Shown here: positions 55,799-64,000 of the stretch, piece by piece
Numbering within the stretch: the first letter of the stretch is position 1
Layout: every line of letters begins with the position of its first letter
Assembly: GCF_029688925.1 (NCBI RefSeq)
Contig: NZ_JARUKY010000007.1
Location: 1-64,000 of the forward strand
DNA length: 64,000 nucleotides
Direction: 5' to 3'
Source of the DNA: Evansella sp. AB-P1
GTDB taxonomy: Bacteria; Bacillota; Bacilli; Bacillales; Salisediminibacteriaceae
Notes under the pieces: generated by a model
What the model was told of the DNA's origin: nothing
The model's database searches: none
Seen by the model: only the letters and a program-made list of their open reading frames with translations
Translations under genes and position numbers: made by a program

Positions 55799-56135
55799 TT
55801 TCTTATCACCTCATGATTAAGATAAGAAATTCCTACGTAATTTATACATTGAAGTATTCTTAAATATTTTTTCTGGGCTTTTCCTTAGCTCAGAAGTATT
55901 GGTCATCATTGGAAATATTAATAGCTTTGATGAGCTCTGAAAAAAATCCCTTTCTGAAGGAGTTTCATTCGATCAGATCTAATCAACGTCTCTGTTATAA
56001 CGCGATTATATTCAATCTGAGCCAAAGGTACTCAATATATTTTTAAAATAATCACATAATTTTACCAAAATATCTCTTTTTATCTAATTGTTTTCGTATA
56101 TAATATTATTAACCAATGTGGAAGGAGCATGAAAA

Positions 56136-56765
56136 ATGAAGATAAAATACAATATAATCCCCAAAGAAAACGTGACTTTTGTTAAAGATACGTATACAAT
56201 TCGAGAGGCTCTAGCAGAATTAGAGGAAAGTGGATTTCGTTGTATTCCCATATTGGATAAAACCGGAAAGTACTTCAAAGGGAATATTTATGTTCAAGAT
56301 ATTTACAAAGCAATTGTTAATAAAGCAAAATCATGGGATGATTCCGTCTTAGACCTTAAAGACGACGAAAATGTCTTCATAAATGAACGCGCTTCATTTT
56401 TTCGTATTTTCTCCAATATTAAAAAATACCCTTATTTAGCTGTTCTTCAAGATGATGATACATTTGCAGGTATATTAACACACGCTAATGTCATGACCAT
56501 TCTCGAAGACTCTTGGGGTGTTAAAACTGGGAGTTATACATTAACTATTTCTACTCATGAATACCAAGGTGCCTTAAATACGATTGTTTCTAGTATTAAA
56601 AAAATTACAAGCATACAAAGCCTTTTAACCTTAGATAATGAAAGTAAATTTTTCCGTCGTGTTATCATTACTTTACCAAGTGAAACAACGAAGGAAAATT
56701 TAGATAAAGTTATATCTACTTTAGAAGGAGAGGGCTTCCGAGTATTTGACGTTGAAAAAATATAA
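56136..56765 (+). CDS. cbpA: CBS-domain protein CbpA (probable c-di-AMP-binding)
   Basis: A 209-residue protein with a pair of CBS motifs in the first 135 residues (TIREALAELEESGFRCIPILD and YPYLAVLQDDDTFAGILTHANVMTIL), followed by an ACT-like C-terminal domain. That layout matches CbpA-type c-di-AMP-binding proteins of Listeria and bacilli; DarB/CbpB lacks the C-terminal domain. Ligand binding is inferred. AAGGAG precedes the ATG. Confidence 0.8.
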   Translation: MKIKYNIIPKENVTFVKDTYTIREALAELEESGFRCIPILDKTGKYFKGNIYVQDIYKAIVNKAKSWDDSVLDLKDDENVFINERASFFRIFSNIKKYPYLAVLQDDDTFAGILTHANVMTILEDSWGVKTGSYTLTISTHEYQGALNTIVSSIKKITSIQSLLTLDNESKFFRRVIITLPSETTKENLDKVISTLEGEGFRVFDVEKI

Positions 56766-56803
56766 ACACTTTTTTACTACTTATCTTGGAACTTATTTTT
56801 AAT

Positions 56804-56886
56804 AAGAAAAGAGCAGTCGCCCCAATTCCACCTAAGTACTGCCTACGTCCTGTAGGCAACGGCGTAATATCGACATCCTGACTCCT
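56804..56886. repeat. dispersed intergenic repeat, family 1, copy 3
   Basis: Inner stem is perfect: GCCTAC (56841-56846)/GTAGGC (56852-56857) around GTCCT; the outer right arm GGCGTAAT is intact but the left arm has two mismatches. Begins AAGAAAAGAGCAGTCGCC. Lies between the convergent cbpA and lipoprotein genes. Confidence 0.75.
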
Positions 56887-56923
56887 AGACATCGTTTGGT
56901 AAAAACTTATAAATTATCTTTAA

Positions 56924-56974
56924 AAAGTAAGAGGATATTTTTAGCTATTCTAAGCTCAAAAATATCCTCTACTT
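56924..56974. terminator. bidirectional terminator between cbpA and the lipoprotein gene
   Basis: Arms AAGTAAGAGGATATTTTT and AAAAATATCCTCTACTT form a long stem with A/T-rich flanks, 10 bp from the lipoprotein stop. Confidence 0.75.
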
Positions 56975-56983
56975 ATTTAACAA

Positions 56984-57433
56984 TTAATTAGAACGTTCAA
57001 TGGTAGTAATTTTATAATCTTCTCCTGATGGAGAAAGATAATAAATTCTATCTCTAGCTTCTTCTACTACACTTGTCCCACGTTGAATTTCCATTACTTC
57101 TGTCCAAATCCATCGACGTTCTCCAAATTGATTAACTTCGAGCTTTTCATTCTCAGAAAATAGTAATCGTTCAACCCTTCGTTCTGCTGAAAATTGTTGG
57201 TGCTGTCTTCTCTGCATATGATAAACATGTGTATTTGGAACAAAAAACTGTTCCATTATGGAATAGTTTTGCATTTGCAGACTGATATGCCATGAATCCA
57301 TATACTCTTCCATAAATTGATAAATATTATTAAACTCTTCCCCGTTCATGATTTCCCATTCTGGCTCTTCATCACAACCTATTAAAAATAGTAAGATAAT
57401 GATTAGAATTATTCCTTTACAAATACGTAACAT
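56984..57433 (-). CDS. putative lipoprotein
   Basis: A 149-residue exported protein. The lipoprotein signal peptide has lipobox LIGC (Cys at about 20) followed by the acidic DEEPE. The mature part (FMEEYMDSWHISLQMQNYSIMEQFFVPNTHVY) resembles the NTF2-like domain at the C-terminus of TcaA-type proteins. Function unknown. Confidence 0.78.
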   Translation of the reverse strand: MLRICKGIILIIILLFLIGCDEEPEWEIMNGEEFNNIYQFMEEYMDSWHISLQMQNYSIMEQFFVPNTHVYHMQRRQHQQFSAERRVERLLFSENEKLEVNQFGERRWIWTEVMEIQRGTSVVEEARDRIYYLSPSGEDYKITTIERSN

Positions 57434-57497
57434 ACACTACTTCCTCTCCGAATCTCTCCTTCATTATTATATCGAAAACATCAACTTTACACAAAAA

Positions 57498-57521
57498 ACC
57501 ATCCACTAGTTGTGAATGGTT
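57498..57521 (-). terminator. terminator downstream of yppE
   Basis: AACCAT-CAC/GTG-ATGGTT stem with a T run on the minus strand. Confidence 0.65.
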
Positions 57522-57528
57522 GGAAAGG

Positions 57529-57894
57529 TCATTTATTTAGTGCCTGTAGAAGATTCGTTAGGGTATAAGCAATTGACTTATTACGTTCAATAAACCGTTT
57601 CTTTTTCGTATCTACTTGAAAACAGGTAACTGCTTCTATTTGAATGTTTTCTTCAATATCCTCTAGTTGATTTTTATGCAAATATTTAGGTCCGGTGTTT
57701 TCAACAAATGCTATTGCTAATGGGAACCATTCATCCGTTAGGTATTTTACTTCATCTGCAAAGGGTTTAATTTCCATTTCAAAATCAACTTTTTCCTTTT
57801 TTACTGAGGTAATTTCAAATTGCTTTAAGGATTCTTTATTCTTTACTAACAAGGACTCTGTTAAATGTCGTAATCTTGATTGATCAATCGTCAT
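57529..57894 (-). CDS. yppE: DUF1798 protein YppE
   Basis: A 121-residue helical protein of the YppE family: FEMEIKPFADEVKYLTDEWFPLA, GPKYLHKNQLEDIEENI and KKKRFIERNKSIAYTL. ATG 57894 follows GGAGGTG by 6-7 bases; the frame opens 5 codons earlier. In B. subtilis yppE belongs to the yppC-recU-ponA neighbourhood, which is kept here. Function unknown. Confidence 0.85.
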   Translation of the reverse strand: MTIDQSRLRHLTESLLVKNKESLKQFEITSVKKEKVDFEMEIKPFADEVKYLTDEWFPLAIAFVENTGPKYLHKNQLEDIEENIQIEAVTCFQVDTKKKRFIERNKSIAYTLTNLLQALNK

Positions 57895-57978
57895 GATGAC
57901 CACCTCCATGGCGATTGTAACACTACCTATTTACCAAAGAAAGTCTTAAGGAAACAGCAGATTCCTAAATCTTCTTCT

Positions 57979-58506
57979 TTACAAGCTAAACATACTTGCT
58001 AATTTCCCTTTTTTCATTCGTTCGATTTCGGTAGATTTAGTTTGAAGATTAATTAATTTATCAGCTTCATTATTTAAAGTTTGTTCAATTCGGTTCAGTC
58101 GATTATTAAACTGCTCTAATGACTCTGTTATTTCATCAATTTCTCTACGATGTTGAAAGGTTTGTATTTCAACAACATCTTCCGCCTTACTTTGAATTTT
58201 GCGATCTAACAATTCAATCTGGAAAAGGAGCCTATTAAACCTTTCATCAAGTTCCTCTGATGAAATCATTGGATTAAGAATGTCCTGTTTATCTTCATTA
58301 CTCAAAGATATTTCGCTTAGAACTTTGCCAGCATTTACTCTTTCATGTACAATTTTGAGTTGACGATATTGTTCTTCATTAAATAAAAAATGCCCAGCCT
58401 CATTTACTTCACATTTTATATGAAATTGCTTCATCCAACGACGAACAGTTTTTTGACTAACCCCTAATTGATCAGCGACATCCTTTGTTTTTAACATGTT
58501 ATCCAT
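57979..58506 (-). CDS. racA: RacA-like MerR-type DNA-binding coiled-coil protein
   Basis: A 175-residue protein with an N-terminal MerR-like helix-turn-helix (LKTKDVADQLGVSQKTVRRWM) and a wing (AGHFLFNEEQYRQL), then a long coiled coil (about 85-165). That layout is that of RacA, which anchors chromosomes to the cell pole during sporulation. The C-terminal end is basic (ERMKKGKLASMF). RacA identity is likely, but a generic MerR-fold protein is possible. In B. subtilis racA lies elsewhere; here it neighbours recU-ponA. Confidence 0.7.
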   Translation of the reverse strand: MDNMLKTKDVADQLGVSQKTVRRWMKQFHIKCEVNEAGHFLFNEEQYRQLKIVHERVNAGKVLSEISLSNEDKQDILNPMISSEELDERFNRLLFQIELLDRKIQSKAEDVVEIQTFQHRREIDEITESLEQFNNRLNRIEQTLNNEADKLINLQTKSTEIERMKKGKLASMFSL

Positions 58507-58751
58507 GCTTAAAATCCCCTTTCTCCATTCAATGTATATATATTTCTACCTATTTGAATCAACTCCCTTTATGATTGACAAAACTAGAATTAATTCAACA
58601 AAGAAAGTTAAAATATTCTTTTTTTAGAAACCTATCCTACATATTTTGCATCCTTACTAACTGCAACTCTCTAATTTTGCCCATATAAATATGATAGAAA
58701 GAAATGGGATGTAACACATCTCTATTTAGTATGGCTATTTTCAGCCTAAGG

Positions 58752-58782
58752 AAAAAGCCAAGCTCATTATGCTTGGCTTTTT
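58752..58782 (-). terminator. terminator at the end of yppC
   Basis: AAAAAGCCAAGC (58752-58763)/GCTTGGCTTTTT (58771-58782), overlapping the yppC stop. Confidence 0.85.
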
Positions 58783-59735
58783 CCTATTACACTTTTTATT
58801 GTAGCTGCAATTTTTATTTGCTTTTGCTTCATTCTATACCAAGAAGTTAACGTATACCTTTTTGGTGGTATTGTTTTTTTCTTCAATAACTTACTTGGGA
58901 AAAAGGAAGGATTTTTGGACCAGTCCGTTCGTTTATCCTCATGCATAACAAATGGATATATTGGTAATAGTTTTGGGGTCTTAGTAAAACTTCCTATTTG
59001 CCATTTTTGATAATCTCTCCGTGACCCTGTATATTCTTCTTTCGAGTAAAATTCTTTTATCTTATTTTTTACTGGTGATTCAAGTAAAATCCAGGCGAGT
59101 TTCTTGCCTAAATCTATACGATGACTTACCTTAGAAAAATGTTTTATAGACCTTCCATATAATTCACCCGACATTGTAGGAAATAAAACTACACTAAAAT
59201 GCAGTCGTTCCTGTAAAACATAATTGAAACGATGGAATACCTTTTTTTTAAAAAAGGGAGATTCTATAACAGGAGTCTGAATTAAGTGCTGCTCATTAAC
59301 AATAAGCGAATGGAGTAATTCAGTACAATTGCCTTTACTCCAAAATTTTTCCCATTGTTCTATCATCCATGAGGATACGTTATAAAAAGACATCAATGAA
59401 AATAAAGGTTCTTTCCATTTTTTTGACCATTCATACAGTAACAGTTGAGGGTATGCATCAGAAAATATCATCCAATTTGCTCGTTCATATGTAATGAATA
59501 AATGCTTTCTATTCTGATCTGAAAGTAACTGCCTGTATGGTTTGCTCCAAAGATCTGCCATGCTCCAACCAGCATTTCTTGACACCATGCTAGCTAAATA
59601 TGACCACGTAATTTCTGGATTTCTTTTATAGTATTCTTGATAAGCTTTTGTTCTTAAGATATTGTCCCGATTTAATCGTTCTGTCTCATTTTTTATTTGT
59701 AATAAAATATCTGTTTTCTTTCGTTCCATATGCAT
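58767..59735 (-). CDS. yppC: DUF2515 protein YppC
   Basis: A 322-residue protein with the YppC/DUF2515 N-terminus (NILRTKAYQEYYKRNPEITWSYLASMVSRNAGW) and the AYPQLLLYEWSKK segment. Rich in Trp and basic residues; no membrane helix is evident. It is conserved next to recU in bacilli and divergent from it, with a shared 190-bp promoter region. ATG 59735 after AGGTG is the best of several clustered starts. Function unknown. Confidence 0.86.
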   Translation of the reverse strand: MHMERKKTDILLQIKNETERLNRDNILRTKAYQEYYKRNPEITWSYLASMVSRNAGWSMADLWSKPYRQLLSDQNRKHLFITYERANWMIFSDAYPQLLLYEWSKKWKEPLFSLMSFYNVSSWMIEQWEKFWSKGNCTELLHSLIVNEQHLIQTPVIESPFFKKKVFHRFNYVLQERLHFSVVLFPTMSGELYGRSIKHFSKVSHRIDLGKKLAWILLESPVKNKIKEFYSKEEYTGSRRDYQKWQIGSFTKTPKLLPIYPFVMHEDKRTDWSKNPSFFPSKLLKKKTIPPKRYTLTSWYRMKQKQIKIAATIKSVIGKSQA

Positions 59736-59921
59736 TACCATCACCTAAACCTTAGTATTTGAATTATTGTGTAAAATAGTCATAAAGTCTATTTTCTATC
59801 GTAGGAATTATGGTAATATATATTGACGGTTTCAAAGGAAGCTGCAATACAACAGTAGCTTTGTCACTATTATTTTTATTTGTAAAAATATTATTTTTAT
59901 TGAGCTAAAGGACGTGTAACC

Positions 59922-60521
59922 ATGTCGATTCGTTATCCGAATGGAAAAAAATTTATACAAACAGGAATCCTCTCTAAGAAAAAAAACGTCAATAAAGACG
60001 ACAGGTTTAGTAACCGGGGTATGACATTGGAAGAGGACATAAATGAAACAAATGAATATTATCGGTCCCATAATATTGCAGTAATCCATAAGAAACCGAC
60101 TCCAATGCAAATTGTTAATGTGGACTACCCAAAGCGCAGTGCAGCTGTTGTAACAGAGGCTTATTTTAAAAGACCATCCACTACTGATTACAATGGTGTA
60201 TTTAGAGGAAAGTATATTGATTTTGAAGCGAAGGAAACGAAGAATAAGACAAGATTCCCTTTACAAAATTTTCATGAACACCAAGTTCATCACATGAAGG
60301 AAGTTCATGAGCATGATGGAATCGCTTTTGCATTACTTAGGTTTACTTTCTATGACGAGGTGTACTTATTATTAGCAAAGGACCTGCTTCCATATTTTTT
60401 AGAAAAAGACAAGTTTAAGAAATCCATACCTAAAAGTGAAATTGAAGAAAAAGGATACCTCATTCCTATCGGATATCACCCAAGGATTGACTATTTAAAA
60501 ATAATTGATAAAATAATTTAA
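59922..60521 (+). CDS. recU: Holliday junction resolvase RecU
   Basis: A 199-residue RecU, the Gram-positive Holliday junction resolvase. It has the N-terminal NPNG-like [16 protein letters not shown], and the nuclease core [22 protein letters not shown] containing catalytic Asp/Glu/Lys. It is followed by ponA 48 bp later, the usual recU-ponA operon that links recombination with wall synthesis. Confidence 0.97.
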   Translation: MSIRYPNGKKFIQTGILSKKKNVNKDDRFSNRGMTLEEDINETNEYYRSHNIAVIHKKPTPMQIVNVDYPKRSAAVVTEAYFKRPSTTDYNGVFRGKYIDFEAKETKNKTRFPLQNFHEHQVHHMKEVHEHDGIAFALLRFTFYDEVYLLLAKDLLPYFLEKDKFKKSIPKSEIEEKGYLIPIGYHPRIDYLKIIDKII

Positions 60522-60569
60522 ACTATAGTAAGAATACTAGTTTACTTGTGTCTGAAAGGAAGATGCAAT

Positions 60570-63149
60570 ATGTCAAACGATAATTATAGAACAAGAGAAG
60601 AAAGAAGAAAGCAAAAGAAAGAAAATAATAAGAAAAATAAAAATAAAAAAGTCACAATGAAAAAGATACTCATTTCATTAAGTATTGCCTTTTTAGTTAT
60701 GATCCTTGCTGGTGGAATTACTGCATTTGCAATAATAAGAGATGCTCCTGAATTAGATCCAGATAGACTTATTTTAGCCCAAAATCCACAAATTTTAGAT
60801 CGTGAGGAGCAATTAATTACAACGTTGGATTCAGGAGAAAACCGTAGATTAGCAAGTATTGACGAAATGCCTCAAGTATTAATAGATGCAGTTATTTCCG
60901 TAGAAGATATACGTTTTTATGATCATTTTGGAATTGATATGCGTCGTATAGGTGGAGCTGTTATTGCAAATATAACGAGAGGCTTCGGTGCTGAAGGAGC
61001 AAGTACGATTACTCAACAATTAATTAAGAACTTGTTTTTGGACATGAATAAAAACTGGACGAGGAAAATTCAAGAGCAATATTTAGCTATTCGACTAGAG
61101 CAACAGTATACAAAAGACGAAATTTTAGAAATGTATTTAAATACGATTAATTTCTCTGGTAGTCGATATGGGGTAGTGGAAGCTGCTGACTTTTTCTTTA
61201 ATAAAGATTTATCAGAATTAACAATTGAAGATGCTGCATTACTTGCAGGAATACCACAACGTCCAAACTATTTCAATGCATTTATTAATCCTGAGCCTGC
61301 TGAAAATCGACGAAATACTGTTATTAGTTTAATGGAACGATATGAAAAAATAACACCGGAACAAGCAGAATCAGCTAGAAATGTCCCGATAGAAGATCAG
61401 CTAAATCAAAGTGAAAGAGAAACATATGCTTTCCAAGCATTCATTGATCAAGTATTAAATGAAGTAGAGGCTATAGACGGTATCGAAGCAAGTGATATTT
61501 ATACTACAGGTCTAAAAATTTATACTACATTAGATCAGGACTTACAAAGACACGTTGAGCATGTGATGCAATCAGGTGAAGTTATAAATTTTCCAGATGA
61601 ATTTTATCAAGCCGGTGTGACTCTAATGGATACAAAAACAGGTCAAGTATTAGCAATAGGTGGAATGCGAAAGCCAGCAGAGGGAGTTCGAGGTTGGAAT
61701 TGGGCTACGAATCCGAGACGGCAACCAGGATCAACAATTAAACCTATTCTAGATTACGGACCTGTCATTGAAAAAGAGCAATGGTCAACTGGACACATCA
61801 TTGTAGATGAACCATATGCATACTCTGACGGAACTCCAGTCCACAATTTTAATAGGAATCAATATAAAGGACGAATTACGATGAGAGAAGCTTTGCGTGA
61901 TTCTCAAAATACAACTGCTGTAAAAGCATTTCATGAAGTGGGCATAGATTATGCAAAAGCATTTGGAGAGAAACTTGGACTTAACTTAGACACAATTGAG
62001 GAACCTTATTCTATTGGTGGATTTAGTCGTGGGCTTTCTTCCTATCAAATGGCTGGTGCTTATGGTGCATTTGGAAATAATGGTGAGTACAATAAACCAC
62101 ATACAGTTACGAAAATTGAATTTCCAAATGGACAAACGATAGATTTAACACCAGATCCTGTTATTGCCATGAATGATTACACAGCCTTCATGATCTCAGA
62201 CATGCTTAAAACCGTCGTTCAATCAGGTACTGGGACTCAAGCAGCTATATCAGGTGTACCTATTGCTGGTAAAACTGGATCCTCTAACTTTACAGAAGAG
62301 GAACGGGAACGCTTTAATATCGGAAATGGAATTAAAGATTCTTGGTTTGCAGGGTATTCTACTGAATTAACTGCAGCTGTATGGACTGGGTATGATACGC
62401 CAGCAGATGGCTATATACAATACGTTGATAATCAACAACACATTGCAAAGTATATTTTTAGAGAGGTTATGAGCTATGCCCATCAAGGTCGTGAAACATC
62501 TGATTTTGTCCAACCAGATTCTGTCGTACGTATAGGAATTGAACGTGAAACAGGACTTTTACCTAGTGATTTTACACCTGATGATAAAATCATTTATGAA
62601 TACTTCGTAAGAGGTACAGAACCACAGGAAATATCAGATGAGTATGAAGAAGTAGAATCAGTTGAAGGTTTAGAAGCCATTTATAACGACGAAGATCATG
62701 AAATTCATGTTCAATGGAATTATGCAGAGGACTTATTAGAAAGATTTAGCTTCCAAATTGAAATTCGTGAAGGTAGCAGTGGAAATTACTCCTTAGCCGA
62801 TATAACAAAGGATTTACATTTTACAATAGAAAACCCTGAATACGATACAACTTATTCTATTAGAGTTACAGCAATCTCTGATGAAGATGAAGATTTAGTT
62901 AGTGATCCAGCTTCTGTTAATGTTACTGTTCCAGAGGAAGAAGTTGATATTCCAGATGAAATTATTGAAGAAGATCCACCAGAGGAAGAACAAGATCCAC
63001 CTGTTGAAGATGAACCTTCTGAGGATCAAAATGAAAATAATGATAATGAAGAAGACAATGATGGGATATTAGACGATTTACTAGATGACCTCATTGGTGA
63101 TGAAGATAATAATGATGAAGAAGACGATGATCGATACAACGCAGAATAA
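60570..63149 (+). CDS. ponA: class A penicillin-binding protein 1
   Basis: An 859-residue bifunctional peptidoglycan synthase. After a basic cytoplasmic N-terminus and one transmembrane segment (about 30-53), the GT51 glycosyltransferase domain has EDIRFYDHFGID and GASTITQQLIKN. The transpeptidase motifs are STIK (in RRQPGSTIKPI), SQN and KTGSSN. A fibronectin III-like module (about 690-780) precedes a strongly acidic tail (EEDPPEEEQDPPVEDEP to DEEDDDR). Start at ATG 60570, where AAAGGAAG lies 8 bases upstream; the frame opens 8 codons earlier. Confidence 0.95.
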   Translation: MSNDNYRTREERRKQKKENNKKNKNKKVTMKKILISLSIAFLVMILAGGITAFAIIRDAPELDPDRLILAQNPQILDREEQLITTLDSGENRRLASIDEMPQVLIDAVISVEDIRFYDHFGIDMRRIGGAVIANITRGFGAEGASTITQQLIKNLFLDMNKNWTRKIQEQYLAIRLEQQYTKDEILEMYLNTINFSGSRYGVVEAADFFFNKDLSELTIEDAALLAGIPQRPNYFNAFINPEPAENRRNTVISLMERYEKITPEQAESARNVPIEDQLNQSERETYAFQAFIDQVLNEVEAIDGIEASDIYTTGLKIYTTLDQDLQRHVEHVMQSGEVINFPDEFYQAGVTLMDTKTGQVLAIGGMRKPAEGVRGWNWATNPRRQPGSTIKPILDYGPVIEKEQWSTGHIIVDEPYAYSDGTPVHNFNRNQYKGRITMREALRDSQNTTAVKAFHEVGIDYAKAFGEKLGLNLDTIEEPYSIGGFSRGLSSYQMAGAYGAFGNNGEYNKPHTVTKIEFPNGQTIDLTPDPVIAMNDYTAFMISDMLKTVVQSGTGTQAAISGVPIAGKTGSSNFTEEERERFNIGNGIKDSWFAGYSTELTAAVWTGYDTPADGYIQYVDNQQHIAKYIFREVMSYAHQGRETSDFVQPDSVVRIGIERETGLLPSDFTPDDKIIYEYFVRGTEPQEISDEYEEVESVEGLEAIYNDEDHEIHVQWNYAEDLLERFSFQIEIREGSSGNYSLADITKDLHFTIENPEYDTTYSIRVTAISDEDEDLVSDPASVNVTVPEEEVDIPDEIIEEDPPEEEQDPPVEDEPSEDQNENNDNEEDNDGILDDLLDDLIGDEDNNDEEDDDRYNAE

Positions 63150-63153
63150 TAGT

Positions 63154-63207
63154 TAAAAAGAGGATGTTCCATAAGGATTTTATAAACTTATGGGTACATC
63201 CTCTTTT
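63154..63207. terminator. bidirectional terminator between ponA and ypoC
   Basis: AAAAAGAGGATGT arm pairs with ACATCCTCTTTT, plus an inner CCATAAG/CTTATGG stem, between convergent genes. Confidence 0.85.
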
Positions 63208-63222
63208 CGTATATTTTTAAAC

Positions 63223-63753
63223 TTATTTTTTAAAATGATGTATAGCAATTTTTTTTACTGATTCATTAAATAATTGAGATAATGCAGTAAAAGAGTGATG
63301 ATGATCTGGAGTTGTTAAAATAAAGGATACACGTTCAGTAACATTTAATGGAGCAAAAGATAGTGATTGAATTTGTTCTTCAATATGATGGAGGCATTTA
63401 ATCGGTTCTCCATTTGACCAATGCATCATTTGTAAATATACTGCTAAATACTTAATCATCAATGGCCTAGCACCTTTACGGTCTCGATGCGAAAACAACT
63501 GTTGTAATGTAGGTAGTCCTTCCTTCTTCCACTGATCAAGTGCCATCTTTCCTATTATATTGGGAGTTACCCAAGGTTTTCTTATTTGAGAACTAGATGT
63601 TTTTACAGTGTAGTGTATATCATGATAAAAGTATTGATCATTCCAAATACTCTCTAGAGAAAAATACTGATCAGAAATTTCTATTGTATCACCATTTGAA
63701 TAAAAAGGTTGTCTACAAAATTCTTTTGGGACAATAATTGATTCTTCTCTCAT
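63223..63753 (-). CDS. ypoC: conserved protein YpoC
   Basis: A 176-residue protein in the position of B. subtilis ypoC, between ponA and nth. Features: WVTPNIIGKMALDQWKKEGLPTLQQLF and YLAVYLQMMHWSNGEPI. Its ATG overlaps the nth stop (TAATG), so translation is coupled. Function unknown. Confidence 0.85.
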   Translation of the reverse strand: MREESIIVPKEFCRQPFYSNGDTIEISDQYFSLESIWNDQYFYHDIHYTVKTSSSQIRKPWVTPNIIGKMALDQWKKEGLPTLQQLFSHRDRKGARPLMIKYLAVYLQMMHWSNGEPIKCLHHIEEQIQSLSFAPLNVTERVSFILTTPDHHHSFTALSQLFNESVKKIAIHHFKK

Positions 63754-64000
63754 TATCCTACATCAATCCCACGTTTTTTCATTCTCTTTTTTCCTTCCCT
63801 ACATAACTCTAATAATTGACATTCAGTACACTGTGGAGATTGTGCTTTACAATGGTACCGTCCAAAAAAGATAAGACGATGATGCGTTATAGACCATTCC
63901 TCCCTAGGTACTTTACGCATTAATGTTTTTTCAACCTCTAATACGGAGTCCTTCCATTTACAAATTCCTAATCGTTTACTAACTCTCTCCACATGGGTAT
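63753..64000 (-). CDS. nth: endonuclease III (partial, C-terminal part)
   Basis: The last 82 or so codons of a DNA glycosylase/AP lyase for oxidised pyrimidines. The frame runs out of the window at its 5' end; the THVERVSKRLG segment containing the edge of the active-site region is visible. The C-terminal [4Fe-4S] loop is complete: C-x6-C-x2-C-x5-C in CKAQSPQCTECQLLELC. Upstream, beyond the window, dnaD would be expected by synteny. Confidence 0.93.
   Translation of the reverse strand, partial: THVERVSKRLGICKWKDSVLEVEKTLMRKVPREEWSITHHRLIFFGRYHCKAQSPQCTECQLLELCREGKKRMKKRGIDVG

Noticed and set aside
1-64000. tRNA, rRNA, riboswitch or T-box leaders, insertion sequences, prophage
   Set aside because: No cloverleaf-like genes, rRNA-like blocks, recognisable riboswitch cores or transposase/integrase genes were seen by inspection; a covariance-model search would be needed to exclude small RNAs.

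Overview
The window is a stretch of chromosome from a low-GC, Gram-positive, spore-forming member of the Bacillaceae. Gene content and order match Bacillus-type genomes: odhAB, patA, fumC, acsA, the kam/yod lysine locus, a dgk-dck pair, tatAC, ydbST, and the recU-ponA-ypoC-nth block. A Spo0E-like phosphatase and a RacA-like protein point to sporulation. Very acidic exported domains (the ponA tail, the PBP5-like carboxypeptidase) suggest an alkaliphilic or halotolerant species; that is inference. No rRNA, tRNA, CRISPR array, prophage or insertion sequence was recognised.

Layout. 1-4.3 kb: 2-oxoglutarate dehydrogenase E1/E2. 4.7-12.8 kb: an HMCES-type SRAP protein with the aminotransferase PatA, a membrane protein/esterase pair, a PAS-GGDEF-EAL protein, a D,D-carboxypeptidase and a DUF4397 protein, all on the minus strand. 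12.9-19.8 kb: a COG3044 ATPase, MsrAB, a fructosamine-kinase-like protein, a dipeptidase, fumarase and a 51-residue membrane protein. 19.9-31.3 kb: a polysaccharide deacetylase, acetyl-CoA synthetase, and a lysine catabolic locus with a sigma-54 activator (kamR), kamA-yokU behind a near-perfect -24/-12 promoter, and the convergent yodT-yodS-yodR-yodQ-ablB operon. 31.9-37.7 kb: small genes (one Spo0E-like), a membrane-anchored subtilase, CtaM, an MFS transporter and a patatin. 37.9-39.9 kb: a molybdenum formate dehydrogenase read through an in-frame UGA that is almost certainly selenocysteine. 40-49.8 kb: DegV, two deoxynucleoside kinases, TatA/TatC, a lipid kinase, a TelA/XpaC-like pair and a possible DUF2777 protein. 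49.8-56.8 kb: bacterial PH-domain proteins, a HEAT-repeat protein, a thioredoxin-like protein, an AEC transporter, nicotinamidase and a CbpA-like CBS-domain protein. 57-64 kb: yppE, a RacA-like protein, yppC, recU, ponA, ypoC and the C-terminal part of nth.

How genes work together. The kam/yod genes encode nearly every step of a route lysine -> beta-lysine -> N6-acetyl-beta-lysine -> 3-keto-6-acetamidohexanoate -> its CoA ester -> 4-acetamidobutyrate -> 4-aminobutyrate. Products would enter central metabolism, where OdhAB and FumC also act. The strongest non-routine signals are the UGA-containing fdhF with a canonical bacterial SECIS hairpin, the sigma-54 control region of kamA, and two dispersed intergenic repeat families, one with a hairpin supported by compensatory changes.

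Several starts were moved from the longest open frame to an internal ATG, GTG or TTG that has a well-spaced Shine-Dalgarno sequence. Each case is stated in its entry.
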